The notes below the pieces were generated by a model. That model saw only the letters and a list, made by a program, of their open reading frames with translations. It did not search any database and had not been told where the DNA came from. 64,000 nt of DNA. Origin: Allodiplogaster sudhausi. Lineage: Eukaryota; Nematoda; Chromadorea; Rhabditida; Diplogasteridae. The stretch lies in contig CALZFC010000033.1 of the NCBI GenBank assembly GCA_945643635.1, positions 3,910,001 to 3,974,000 on the forward strand. Reading direction: 5' to 3'. The position numbers were made by a program, and so were the translations under genes. Shown in pieces: positions 12,994 to 27,000 of this stretch (the first letter of the stretch is position 1; each line of letters begins with the position of its first letter).

Positions 12994-14381
12994 TAGAGAA
13001 GTTTGCAAAAGTTTCGCCAAATACAAATCGCTCTGTTGCTTGCCTTTCCGACTACATCTTCTATTCAACAGAATGCTCAAGATAGAAGCACAAGTCAGAA
13101 ATGATGCAATAAAAATATAACGCTATTTGCAATTATGCTTTTGCCTTTGCAAGACAGATTAACATTCATTCGCGATCAGTGGAACGGCGACTTTTCATTC
13201 TCTACTCCTCCTCTCTCTCGGCGCTCTCTCCTATTTGAACACTCTCTCTTGGCAGAGCGGCAGATTTGTAGACTGATATGTATTTTGTGGTGAATTCTGA
13301 CACAGCGAGGAAGCTCGATTGACTGATAGGCTTATTCGACGGCCGACCGTGTTCATCTTTCGCCAGTCTATGAGTTGCAGTAGCGAGGCCAGTCAATCAT
13401 GAAGTCTGCAATGAACATTAAAACGAGACCGTTCGGTGGTAGGCGAAATGAGAGATAGATTCAATTTGAGAGAGTGTGATGGAAGGAAAATCAGAGAGAG
13501 CGAGAGAGAGAGAGAGAGTAAAATAGAGGGAAAATGAGAAAGTGAGAGAGAGAGAATTAGAGATAGAGAGAGCTGAAACACAAGGAGGCGGAGAACTCAT
13601 GTTTTCTCCTCGCTCAGTTACCATGAAGACTGCTCGTGTCAGTGAAAGGCCAACGGTCATTCTAACCTCAGTCCCGATTAGTAGGCGCCTCTTGGTTCAT
13701 CGTGTTCCGAAGCCTCCTTCGGCTCCTGTATGAGACGACTCCCACCATATGCAAATAGGTATGTAGGGTCAAAACTAGAGACGAAGAGAGAAGGATGGGA
13801 GAGAAAGGTGGAAAAGAAGATAGAGAAATCGAGAGCGAGAGAGAGAAAAACGAGGAATTTTTCTGGAATTCTTCCATCCACTTCCGGAAGGGATTTTTTG
13901 CTGACGGAGAGAAAATACTTCTATTCAATTTGCCTCCTTAAATAATTTTACGAATTTTGCATTCAATATTCCATCCGATATCTTGAAAAAAATTCTTTTA
14001 AACTTTACTGCTTAATTTTCTAGTCTTACAAGTGTTATTCACTCCCTGATACAGTGAAAACCTGGTTGGTAGAGAGGACGTTTTAGACTCGTGCTCATTC
14101 TGATTGAAGTTATCATGAGGAAGGGAGAGATATTCAGAGAGAGAGATAATATACGAGAGAGAGAAAAAGAGAATAAGATAACATGCGTCCATTCTCTCCC
14201 CTCCTTTTTCTCCACCCTTCCCACCCTCGCCTCCCTCTAGGCTGTTTGTTTGCTCCGCTGCAATCGCCTCAGGACGATAATCCCTGATAATGTCTTCACT
14301 CTCTACTTTAGTTCTTGCTCCAAATCCTCTTTTTCTTTCTCTCCATTTCCCTCACGTCTTTCTCACACTATCCATCTCTTA

Positions 14382-14425
<44 letters not shown>

Positions 14426-17400
14426 TTCTCTCTCTGTAATCTTTACTCTGGTAATATTTTTTGCAGCAGACTGCTTTGGCCGTTAGGTAATCTTGGCGCC
14501 TTTGCAAAGCGAATCTGTTGACTTGTTTCCGGTGGCTGTCGGTCTGAGATGTCTCTGTTAACCTGCATCAGCTGTGAGATTCCACCGGCTTTTAGTGATT
14601 TGTATGTAGCTTCCTCAACAACACGCTCGGTGGACATATGATTTGCTTTTGCATTCAACTCCTGAATTTTTTCCTATATTCTTGCCTCTCTCTTCCTCAC
14701 TTCTTTTTCCCAATCAGCTATTCGCCTAGTTATGTGCATGTTCACAACTGATTGCTGCTTGTTGTCATTTGATATGTACATATGTATCTTATTCTCATAC
14801 TTCTCTCCCTCTCCCTCTTCAAGCCATTCATTTTCCTTTTCTTTCTCCCTATCCCTCAAATTTCCACCTTAGAACGTAACACATGTCGAAGGTCCATGCG
14901 TTTTTTTAAGCTCACTATCACCAGTATTTTCGTGCTGTTGTTTTCTGCTTCTCTCGCTCTCTCTCTCTTTCCTTCATTACCTCTCTCTCTCTCTCTCTAT
15001 TGCTCTCATTTTCTCTCGCCCTCTCTCTCTCTCTTTGTTCTCACTCTCCTCGCCGCTCCGACACATTCCTTAGATCCCTTAAGAATGAATGGCAATATTC
15101 TATGATCGTAGAGAGCATGGGATCATGAGATATTTAGACGACTAGTAGACATAGAAAGAGTGGGAGAAATGTAAGAAAATGAGAGAGAATGGGAGAAACA
15201 GGGAAGAGGAATCTCGAGATCCAGAGCAGGCTGGAAGGTGTTCATGGAATTTACAAAGTTGTACGATGTGATTGGCTGCTGGAGAGCACACTCCATTTCT
15301 TGATCTCTCTCTCTCTCTCCCCTTCTTTCTCCCTCTCACCTCTCGTTCTCTCCCTCTTTCTCTCGCTTTCTCTCTCTCTCTCTCTCTCGCTTTCTCGCTG
15401 GCTCTTATGCCATTTTCCTATTACCTTCACACATATGTATGTATATATGTATGTATGAATGTACATGCATATATCCCATATATCTCGTCGTGCACTTGTT
15501 TCTGTCGGTATCCTTGCCTTTCTTCTTCTCTCCCTCGTCTTTTGTCCCAGTTGCAATATTTTGTTGTTTTCTTTCTTCTCCATATTCGCTCTTCTCAAAT
15601 TTCATCGTACATTTACATATATGGTTTAGTGATTACTGAAATGTATATGTGTTGTGCGTACTATGTACCTATGTTATACACAACGTTTGCATTATGGGAT
15701 CAGAATCAGCTTATGATGCAAAGAAAGAGCGAAATCAGATTTACATCGTAAATCTCAAGGTGGTCTCTAAATCGTTAAAATTCAGAGCAAAGAAAAAGAA
15801 AGAAGAACGAATGACTCATATTTTTATTTGTGCAATCAAATTGTTGATAGTCAACTATAAATGCGAGAGAGGCAGAAGAGAAAGTGTATGAGAGAGTGAG
15901 AGAATGAGAATGTAGAATGATGGCAATCCTTCCATTATATCAAATTACATGGCCTCAAGAATGAGCCCGTGATCATCTTGTCTCACATTTGTTGATTCAA
16001 CTTCGAAATCAATTTCAGGAATCAATACGATTTATCGTCGTCTAGACACTTAGAGAAATATCAGCAGTATCACAGAAATCTCTGGAAGAGATGCCCCAAA
16101 CAAAAATGTTTTGTAGCATGCAGGATGGCTCAAATTTTTATTATTTATAAAGAAATGTGAAATTGTTTCAAAAGTGGGTGGAAAGTTCAGTTGAGTGTGA
16201 GAAGATAAATTGGAGTGGAAAGTATTGTGGCAATCAAGGATAAAAAAAAACCGGCTTACGAGTAAATCGAGAAATTTCATGGTGAGATCATGCAGATTCA
16301 AACCGGTCAAAGATTCTTCTGAGCAAAAAGCTCTAGAGAGTTTTAGATAGAGATACGGGAGTCTACTTTCCACCCTCTTGTGCTCTTTTTAAAGAATACC
16401 TCTTGCCCATCTTCGCTATAGCTTCTTCTCTTTACCTGCAAAGAACTGGAATTGATCAAGAGAGAGAGAGAGAGAGTGAGAGATAGGGAAAGGGAAGAGA
16501 GAGCGAGAGAAGAGAGAGAAAAGGAGGGTTCAAGTCAGGGCATACGACGGTAGCGGCGATTTGACGTAAGAGAAGGGAGAGAGAGACATGAGGAATATGT
16601 CGTGTTCTTGCACAGAGTTGTTTGCAGCAGCGAAGTGAACTCTCTCCGTCTCTTCCCTTCGTTCCCCTTTCACTATCTCGCTCTCTCAGTGTCTTCTAGA
16701 ATATCTTTCTCTCTCATCTTATTTCTACAATCTTCTCTCTCTCTCTCTCGCCTTCTGCCCCTGCGGGCACAAACACACGCAAGTTCGTGATGATGTGTGT
16801 GCAATGCGAGAAGAAGAAGAAGTAGAAGATGAGATGCCAGAGTCGTCTTTCATGCTCCTGCTTCTGTCACCTATACTCCCCCGTCCATTTCTGTCCTTAA
16901 GTTCTTTCTCTCTCTCGTTCACTCTACATCTCTCTTCTCTTTCTTTACCTAGTCTCTCACACTTTCCTCTCTCGCCCTCTCCAACCGTGTCTTACATTAG
17001 ACCCGAGCTCGAAATAACTCCAGGAATCCGAGCCGGCGGTCCACTAAAGAGCAGGCTACTGTAGTGATCAAGAAGTAAACTTAGCACAAAGTTACTGGTC
17101 ATGTACATATGTATGTAAGTTGTCGGCCTCTATTATCTTTGCTTCTTAGCTCACTGACTTCCGTTCAAACTCTATTTTAGTGCCTGGAGGGAGATAGTCA
17201 CCATGGGATGAACATCTTGCGTCAAGCACTGATAGGAGTATTGTGGCTGAAGAGATTAAAGCAGTGGCTACCCCAGGGGCTGACGTACACTTTATCTTTG
17301 CCTTTTGCTTGTTTGCTGAATCATTTCTAGGCTTTTCGTCTGTCCAGTTATTCCATGATTCTTCCGCTTCGTCTTTTTGAACTTAATTTTGTCGAGGTTT

Positions 17401-17786
17401 CTTCCTGTCTGTCTCTGTCTCTCTCCCTCCCTCTCTCTCCCTCGTTCTGTTCCTTTCATTCTCTCTCCTTCGTTTTCTGCCTCTCACTCTCACTCTCACC
17501 CTCTCTCTCCCCCCTCTCTCTGTCTCTCTCTCTGTCTCTCTCTCTCTCTCTCTCGAATGACGCGTTTGGCCGCATTCCTTGCTCGCAGATTAGGATAAGC
17601 CGCAGCGGTCGCGACGATCATTTGCCTGCAGGCTAATTTGTGGCTTCCTCCTTATCTATTTTCCGCCATTCACTCTTCTCTTATCTCTCTTGCTCTCTTC
17701 CTTTCTCTCCCTCTCCCTCACTCTTCCTCTCCCCCCTCTCTCTCTCTCCGCCTCTCTCTCTCTCCCTCACTCTCCCTCTCCCTCTG

Positions 17787-17825
<39 letters not shown>

Positions 17826-18551
17826 CCATTCCCCATGCTCGTCATACAACGTCAATGTCATAAATTCTCTCACCTTTCGCCTCTCCAAAAGGTCCCTCGG
17901 CATGTGATAACTCGACTGAAAGAGATGGAGAAAGTTCAGAGTGAACCTCCGTTTATCATCGTCATTCTGCTGAACTTGTAACGTTTCTCTTGAGCTTTCT
18001 TTCTTTCTTTAGCCCGTACATTCTCTCAGCTTTTCCTCTTTCTTAGCCGGAAGTAGCCCAGAGCAAGAGGGCAGAGGGCATTGCTGATTCTGAGTGATGA
18101 GAGGTGCCCTCTTCGTGGACAACTATCTGTTCTTACATTCTGTTTCTTTTCGTACCTCCTTCTCTCTCCCTCTCTTTTTCACTTTCCCTCTATGATTATC
18201 ATTCTTCTATCTTCCTCCCTCTCCATTCTCATCACTCTCGCTACTTCTCTAACAGAAAGGTCTTGGCTGAGCATTATCATTTGCCTCTCGAACCCAAATC
18301 ATCTCTGAATTCTCACTGAATCGTGTATTAAATGAAGCGGCCCAAAAACTTTCTGCAATCCCTCTCGTTACCTTTTCTTCTCATACCTCGCTTCCTTTCT
18401 CTCTTTCTCTGCATCATCCTATTCCTCTCTCTTTCTCTATGCTGAAGTTCTAAAAGTAAAGCCAGGCCGTGTTGGCCTTACATTACAAACTGCTTCTTTT
18501 TGCCGTCACAATTTCGCCCCGTGCTCTGACTGGTTGCCTTCTCCCTTCTCT

Positions 18552-18552
18552 C

Positions 18553-18605
<53 letters not shown>

Positions 18606-18622
18606 TTCTCTCTCTCTCTCTA

Positions 18623-18653
<31 letters not shown>

Positions 18654-18656
18654 ATG
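18552..18656. repeat. (CT)n microsatellite
   Basis: Near-pure CT dinucleotides with periodic TAT and TTT interruptions. Confidence 0.9.
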
Positions 18657-18859
18657 CCCAAAAAACTTCTCAATCATCATCTCTTCAATAACCTCTCTCA
18701 ATTCACTGGCAGTTCATGTTATTCGAACGTTCACGCTCTTCTCTATGCCACGTGCCTGTTTCGATTAGGAAGTGAGCACTTTGAGAGTGCAACCTCTTTC
18801 TTCTCTATACTCTCTAGGACTCTTGATCATTCTCTAACTCTTTCCATCTTTACCCATCT

Positions 18860-18955
18860 CTCTCTCCTCTCTCTCTATTTCTCTCTCTCCTCGCTCTCTA
18901 TGTCTCTCTCTTCTCTCTCTCTCTCTTTCTCTCTCTCCTCGCACTCTATGTCTCT

Positions 18956-18994
<39 letters not shown>

Positions 18995-19012
18995 TTCTCT
19001 CGTTTTCATATT
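18860..19012. repeat. CT-rich minisatellite
   Basis: CT tract in which a unit of about 55 bp containing CTCTATGTCTCTCTCTTCTC is repeated twice (near 18895 and 18950). Confidence 0.75.
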
Positions 19013-19285
19013 TCTCTCCACCCCCACTGTTAAATAACCCCTCACTTTTGGTCTCAATTTAAGCAGTAATACGATAAAATTGGACAGTAATCGAGTGAGA
19101 AGAAGAATGAGAAACTTTTACGGCAGAGAGGGAGAGAGAAGAAGAAAGAAAGAAATAGGGAGAGATAGGCTGAATTTTATTTTTTCTCTAGCTTTTCTAT
19201 CATATTCCCTTTTTGTAATCCGCTCACCCCCCAGACTTCGAAGAAATGACCTCCAAATGACCCGGTATCTGAAAAACAGTGGTAA

Positions 19286-19328
<43 letters not shown>

Positions 19329-19637
19329 AAAGAGAAAGAGTGATAATGAGAGAGGGAGAGTCAGTTATCACATGAATTTAATGACAATGAGAGCGAAGGA
19401 AGTTTTTCTCCTTCCATTGTCTCGTCTTCGCTGCAATAATATGGATATTAAAGTTCGAGTTACGATAATGAGAAGTGACGGCTGAATGGTACGCCACCAT
19501 TTAAGAATCTCACGAGATCTTCCTCCCCTTTATGATGAAAATGAATCCCTCAAGTGTATTCTACTCTTCCTTCCTTCACAATTGGAGCCCCCTTCATCTG
19601 TCTTGTGTCTTCTGTTCCTGTTATCGTCGTCTCTCTC

Positions 19638-19639
<2 letters not shown>

Positions 19640-19695
<56 letters not shown>
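19640..19695. repeat. (GATA)n then (GA)n microsatellite
   Basis: About ten consecutive GATA units followed directly by GA dinucleotides. It is the only clear GATA array in the window. Confidence 0.9.
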
Positions 19696-20856
19696 AACAT
19701 TGACTACTAGTTTCTCTGTGCATCCTTCTACGTAATGGCCACGTGATCTCGCTTGACTAGGTACAGTAAGTGTCGCGGTCTTGTGAGAATCATTAGTGTA
19801 ATTCTTTTATTGCAGCGCCAAAAATGCAGAGGTCTCCTCCCATTCTCTCCACCGCCTTTTTTGCCGAATATTTTGCTCCCTTTCACCTTCTGCTAATTTT
19901 CAAGATCATTAAATGGCGGATTGTTATTGAGAGAATGACCGAGTAGTCTATATAAATTGAAGAAAATAAGAGATAGAGAGAGAGACAAGAACGAGACAGC
20001 AAATGAGAGAGAGAGAGAGAAAGAATCGGACAGAAAGTCACTCAAGCTGAGAAGACGCTGTTAGTGATAGCTATGCACGCTGCATGATAGTGCGCGGTGA
20101 TAGCAGCGAAAGAGAAGGAGAATGAGAAAGAGAAAGAAAGAGAGAGAGAGGAGGTGAGAGAGTGTAAGAGAGAGAGAGAGAGAGAGAGAGATGGGAAAGA
20201 CGCCGGGGAAGAGCAAGCGACTCAGAGAGGAAGAGGGGGCGGGAACGTTGCTACAAGTGGGCGGGGCCACGAAGATAGGCGGTCGCTCTCACGATGGCTA
20301 ATGCAGCTTCTTTGCAAGGAAGACAATTATTTAAAAAAAAAAATTAAGTGCTATGAGAGAGTAAGAGAGCAACAGAGAATGAGAGAGTAAGAGAGCGACA
20401 GAGAATAGAGGGAGAGGGAGAGAGAAGATAGCACAGAGAAAAAGAGACATCTTTTAACATTGTCACTCTCCAATTACTTACTTGTTTTGCGCACATCGAC
20501 GTTCCGTGGCGTCTTTCGCTACGTCCCTAACACAAAGTACATATGATTGAATGAGCGGAAACTTGTTATCGTTCCTCGCGTGTGCTGTATCGGTGATAAT
20601 GCGTGTATGGCGATGATTGATTACTCTTTATCAGCTACTGTTTGTTATCATTACCAAGGTGGAGTACCATACGACTCTTTTTTATTTCGTGCGCGTTCTT
20701 TTTCATTATCAATTAATTTTAACTTATTTTTTGCTTTACAATGTACATACTTTTTTTGCTCTCTGCGTCATATAAAGTCAAGAATGAAATTTAGAACAAA
20801 AGAAATAAAATTAAACATACTTTTTTTAGCTCAAATCATTCTCTCTTCGATGCATC

Positions 20857-21605
20857 ATGGGCCTTCCGATCCTGGCGCGCAAAGTCAAGAAGTTGGCCTC
20901 TTTCCAGCTGCTCAACCTCAAGATGCTCATCAATGGTGAACGTCAGTTTCTGCTCGACTCATATCCTTTTGTTTTAGCGGGAGTTTTAGAAGAGTCTTTG
21001 AAAATTGCATTATTTTGTGGCTCTGGCAGGCTTAATATTCAGTAAAAATGACAAACCTTTGTGCTAATGTGCTCCATCTCGTCATGTTTTTCTCCTTCTC
21101 TCTGTGCCTTCCTACCTCGCTCTCACGCTCTCTTGCTATCTCTGTCTCTCTCTCTCTCTCCCTCTCTCTCTCTCCCCCTCTCTCTCTCTTTCTCGCTCTC
21201 TCGTCTCCCTATTGCTTTTCCTCTCGCTTTGTATACTTTCATTTCTTTTGTTGGTCGGCATCGCCCGCAGTAACCACTCTCGACGCTGCACAGTAGATAA
21301 GCGTTATCGGAGAGAGATTGAGAGAGATGAAGGGACAGTCGAAGGATATATCCCTTTTTCCACCGATAGATTTGTGCTTTCACTGATAAGGTGGCCTATT
21401 ATCTATTCGTGCTTTTTCTCTGCTTCTCCCCTTATTTCTTTCTTTCTTTTTTTTCTCTCTCTTCTTCCTCTGATTGACTACAGGCCATGCCAGATTCCAA
21501 TTCAGCTTTTGTTCTTTTCACTTCCCGTTCACATGCAAATCATTTGATCATTTGACAAGCGTGCCGATTCTGTCTCCTTATCATATGCATATTTCTTGCA
21601 TCTCG

Positions 21606-21652
<47 letters not shown>

Positions 21653-23987
21653 TTCTCTATTTCCTCGGTTGTCATCTGCGCAAGTGACTGAATGATAATC
21701 GATGACTCCTGTCTTCCCTCCCCTTCCTCTCTGGTCGACTCGAACAGGTTCGGCTCTCTCTTTGCCCGGGGCATCAGCCACCTGCTTTTCCCTGTTGCGT
21801 GTGTTGCGCGCTTCCTTTTACCATTACGTCTTCCTCTTTATATCTATTGCTGCTCTCTCTCTCTCACTCTCTCTGTCTCCCTCTTCCTCTTTTTCTCTCG
21901 CTCTGCTTCTCCCTCTCTCTTTCTCTATCTTTCAAAAACAGCCACCGATGGTAGCAGCTGCTAGGGCGCGCCACCAACACTCTTTATGGGACAGCATCAG
22001 TGAACTGCATCGACGCGTTCTCTCTTTCTCTAACTTTCTCTCTCTGTCTCACTCTCTCTCGTTCTCTTCTCCATCTTTGCTTTAAAAGCAGTCCAAATCG
22101 AATGGCAAAAGTCGAAAAAGAGACGCCGGCCAAAAAGTGCGCGGAATGATAAAAGATAAAGAGGAAAGCCACAGGAACGTCTTTAATGGGCGCCAGGCAC
22201 TAGAAGAAGACGATTCGTGTTTCGTAACAACTGGAAAATGGTCAAGGCCGGTAGCCCGGCCGATTCATTCATTAGAAGCTGTTAAAGTTAAAGGGCTAAT
22301 CCGCTCTGGCTACTACTGTATCATTCGGTAAATGTCTCGTTCATTCAGCGAAATGAGCAGCCATTTCCTTAACTGGTTTCCTTTCGAAATTGCGAAAGGG
22401 TGTATAATCGTTCTGGGAAATGGCGGGAAGTTTAAATATGATTTGAAATACTAATAACAATTACAGCGTCCGCACGTGGCTTCTCGAAGTTCAAGAAGGC
22501 GTACAAGTTGCGGGGCGAGATTGGCCGCGGCGGATTCGGCGTCGTCTACCGAGCGACTCGCGTCTCCGATGACACGCCGCTTGCTGTCAAATTCGTCGAC
22601 CGCCGCGCCATCAAAGAGTGGGGACGGGTACGGTAGCTTTCTGTTATTTACCAAAAGAAACTTTTTATGTGGTTCTGCTGTTTACTTAAAAAGGAGCAAA
22701 TTTGGTCTCTGTAGGTTGAGCATAAAGTACACTTGTGGTAGAGCTATTGCAATTTTCCCGTCGCTCATTGTCAGAGGGTACTGTAGGAGCGAATATTGCA
22801 TGTTTTGAAGGCGCTCTTGCATTCAGCGAGCAGCTTCATCATTCCGCAGTACAGTACACAACAGAGAATCATTCGTGACATGACTCAGCTAAAAGTTCAT
22901 TATCATACATTAGTAAGCAACTATTGCGCAAATTATGAATCAGTGAGCCGTTTTAGCTCTCTTTCTTTCTCTAATTCTCTCTCTATTTCTTATCTATCTC
23001 TCTTTCTCTCTCTGTTTTCTCTGCTCCTTGCTGAATCTGCATCTTTCTCTTGCAAACTGCAGCAATCTGCAAGCGACGCTCGTTATCATCCAACTCTGCA
23101 CGAAGAATCTGCAATTGCCATACTTTGCTCTACTTGTTACGCATGAAATTACAAGTTGCTGCTAATTTCCACAAACAAGGAAATTGAGGAAATTGGTAGA
23201 GAGATGAGAACTTGGCAACGATGCGCAGCCGTTTATGCAATCGCTAATTGTTTCTTTCTTTCGTTTTCCTCTCTTTCACTCTCACTTTCTCTCTCGATCT
23301 CTCTTGTCCTCTCTCTTTTTCTTCTCTCTCTCTCTCTCTCTCGAACCTTCCAACATATCAGTGAATCATTAATCACTGCGACTTATCCTTTCATCAAAGT
23401 CTGCTCACTTCGTTGAACAATGAGTGTGTCACCGAGAGCAGTTTGCTTTGCTCTAATGACGAATAAACATTGTGTGGGACGGTTGGCTGCCCATGAGAAT
23501 TGGAAGAGAGAAAGAGAAAGAGAGAGAACGAGAAAGAGAGAGAGAGAGAGCGAGAAAGAGAGAGAGGGAGAGAAAGAGAGAAATGAGAGAGGATGAGAGT
23601 GACAATGAGAATAGAGATAATTTGTCCTAACTCTCCTAGTGATTTCGCTTGGAAGTGAAGAAGCTTTTGAGTGTGTGCATATGTACTTTATCCCATTTGG
23701 TTCAAGGCCGTTCCATCCTAACAAGGGAAGAGGCTTCTTCACTCTTTCTCTCTTTCTCTCGCTTACTGATATCATCGTCAGTCTTCTCTCTCTCGCCCTC
23801 TCTCGCTCACTCTCCTTCACTCTTCTTTGCAAGTTTCCCTCCGCCTAAATTGACTGAAGGCTTTCGCCATGTTAATTGCTGACAATATCAGCCAATTCAC
23901 CTGGGTACAGGAATGTATGAAAGCAGAATGAATCAGCAAGCTAGTTAGTCTTTCTTCTATTCTCTCTCTCACCTCTCAGCTTTCCTC

Positions 23988-24025
<38 letters not shown>

Positions 24026-27000
24026 TCTCTCGTACTCTCCTCATGTACCTCCACTCAAATTCGGAATTTGAATCGAGACTTACCTCTTGTTGACTGATTA
24101 TGCATGATACTGTATCAGTGCCATACTGGTGTCGGCTAGCAATTTGCCAAAAAAAAAAACTGCATAAAGTTGCAGGGAGAAGAAGCTTGATGGACACAAC
24201 TCAGTGGCTCTGCCCATTCAATCATTGCCTTCTCTCATTTGACAAAGTGCCATGAACAGAATTAGTTGTGGAGAAAGCATTCTGAATTTATTCAGTTGCT
24301 TTCTACAAATCAAAAAGCAAATATTAATACGAACAATAAAATGAGTATTCAATGTGAATGTTTATTGGCTTCCATTATTTTATTTGTTAATTTCCAGCTG
24401 AACGATGAAGAGGTGCCGATGGAGATCTGCATGCTTGCCAAATGCGCCAAGATTCCAGGTGAAATATAGAGAGAGAGAGTGAGAGAAAGAGTGAGAGAGA
24501 GAGAGCAAAGAGGGAGAGAGAAATGGAACCAGAGAAAGGAGAGATGGAGTGACGGGGGATTTAGATGTAGTAGTGAAGAGTGGAAACGTATGCGCTAGCA
24601 ACAGGGATGGACAGGCTAAAGGATTTAAAAGAATAATAAAAAGCGGGAAATGTGGAACCTTAACCTGAATTTGTAATATGGTAATCTCAACAGTAACACG
24701 ATATATGGGTTGAAACCCCAAGTTGTTTTTTATCTTGGTCATCATGGGGATTTATTTTTTATCCAACGAGATCATCTTTTTGAACCGTTATTATGTATAA
24801 TAACACTACGCAACCCCAGTCTTAAGGTTTGATGTCGAAAACTTTGATACCCTTTAAAAGGACATAACTAACCTACATATAACTATCGAAAGAGTTCTTT
24901 TTATGAATGGCAGAGGATGGAGTGCATAGTTGATGACGTCACAGGAAGCGAGACCTTCTTCAATGGAGAAGAGTACGACATTTCCGTGCAATTCACGAGC
25001 AAAATATGGTAGAGAAGGAAGACTTTGAAACTCAAGGTGAATTAGGGGTATTCTCGTGAAAATATGAGAAAAAGAGAATACAAATTGCTCTCGAGAAACT
25101 AAAAGAGTGAGAAAGATTGGAGAGAACGAGAGAGCGCTGGAGAAAGAGTGAAGGAAGGAAAGGGAAACTATATCGTAAATCAGATGAGCGGCCATGCCTA
25201 TTAGAGCGAATCGGGGCCAAGAGTAGCAAGGGCAGAAGATACGAGTGAGAGTTGTCGGGGATTGTCTCACCGGGTGTGAGGGTGTGACAATCTAGGTATG
25301 CCAAAACAATTTGTAGCAGTTTCAGTTAAGATAACCGAGTGTCTTTAGGAATGTATGTACAAACGAAAAACTGACTGAAGTTTATATAAAGTTGAATTCA
25401 TTGTCTGCAAAATAACGAGCCGCCATAGAAATAAAATTGCGTGAAATAGGAAGCAGCTTTGCGGAAATCTGAAATGACAAATGATTAGATATGCCCATTT
25501 AATTCGTGCAAACAACACAGGCGTGATCAAGCTGCTGGACTGGTACAGCATCCCCGAGGGCTTCCTCATCGTGATGGAGCGGCCGTCGCCGTGCATGGAC
25601 ATGTTCGACCTCATCAAGGCACACCATCGGCTTGACGAGGATGTCAGAAGAGTTTTTATTTTTATTTTAATTTAATATTCCATTTAATTTTAATGTTTTA
25701 AAGTACGACACCTTGACTGAACAATATCCCTTAGAAGATAGTGAATCAATAACTTTTCTCCTCAGGTCGCCGGCTTCTTGATGCTACAGATCGTCGAGAC
25801 GATACAAGCGTGTGCTGAGAAGAGAGTGTTGCATCGAGACATCAAGGTCATTATATAATTAGTACTACTGGATTATTCATTTATGTATTTATAGTAATAA
25901 AAACAGTTAATCAATAAAATAACTAATCGGCGAAAAAACGAAACCCTTTAATTTATAAGGACGAGAATGTCGTGATCGACTTAGTGACAGGCGAAACGAA
26001 ACTCATCGACTTTGGCGCGGCCACCATTCTCAAGAAGTCACACTACACTGACTTTCAAGGTTAGCATTCTTTCTCTCTTACAAGTACAGTCAGTTTCAGT
26101 TATACAACAACGATTACGAGATTAGGAGTTTTATAAATATTCTTTTTTTTTGTTTTTTTTGTAAACTTTGATTGCCTTATGATCCTTGTCAAAGTTGAAA
26201 AACGCTGTAGTTTCTCCCTGTAAATGCTGGCTTTTGGGATTAGCCGCAGCATTAATCTTGCCATTTGTCCAAGACATGTCAAGGACAATCGGTCATGACC
26301 GTTCCAAAATAAAACGAACACATGTCCTGGACACATCCACTTCTGCCTATCTTAATACACAGGGGTCTAGGACATGTCTAAGACATGTCCTGGACGTGTC
26401 CTGGACAAAAAAGAAAAAAATCTCAAAGGTCATGGACACTTTTGTGGGCTTGTCCCTTACGTGGTCATGACCATAGCGAGAGAGTGCATAAACGCGGAGA
26501 ACACAGAGTGACACGCTCGCGCTTACTACCGATGTCCCGGACAGATTACTTTTTCTCCTGTCGGATGGGGTGACCCTCATCCAATTGCTTGGTGCATAAT
26601 TAGATAACCTGTCTGGTGCACTTCGACTTAAAAAGTTGAATTTTTTTCAAAAGTGGACTTAGGGTGAACCGTTTTTGCTTCTCTTTTTTTAATTTGATTA
26701 TTCTTGTGAAATAAATATAGAATAACATTAAAAAGAGCTGAAAATGTCAAAAAAGTATTTTAACGCGCATATGCGCAGGTGTCCATGACATGTCCTTGAC
26801 GTGTCCTTGACATGGTCATGACCAAGAACGGTCGTGACCGATTGTCCTTGACATGTCTTGGACAAACGGTAAGATTAATGCCGCGGTAGATATTTTCTTC
26901 AACTAACAATAGGTCCTGATCGTTCGCTTTCTCTATTTCTCTCGTAAGCCATCAGTTTCTCTCTCGCTCTGTCGCTCTCTCCTCTCTCGCTCTCTCTCGC

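Larger units (their letters stand above)
8790..20856. other. 12 kb gene-free, CT/GA-saturated interval
   Basis: No exon with supported splice sites and protein-like composition was found. Long pyrimidine-rich stretches alternate with purine-rich ones, separated by mixed-sequence islands of 100-300 bp. It lies between the divergently transcribed ShKT gene and PIM-like gene, so it may hold promoters or 5' untranslated exons of either, but nothing specific can be pointed to. Confidence 0.55.

Noticed and set aside
8914..18800. Many open frames rich in Ser/Leu/Phe or Arg/Glu in the gene-free interval
   Set aside because: They are translations of CT or GA dinucleotide tracts in successive frames, with no splice-supported continuation or family resemblance.
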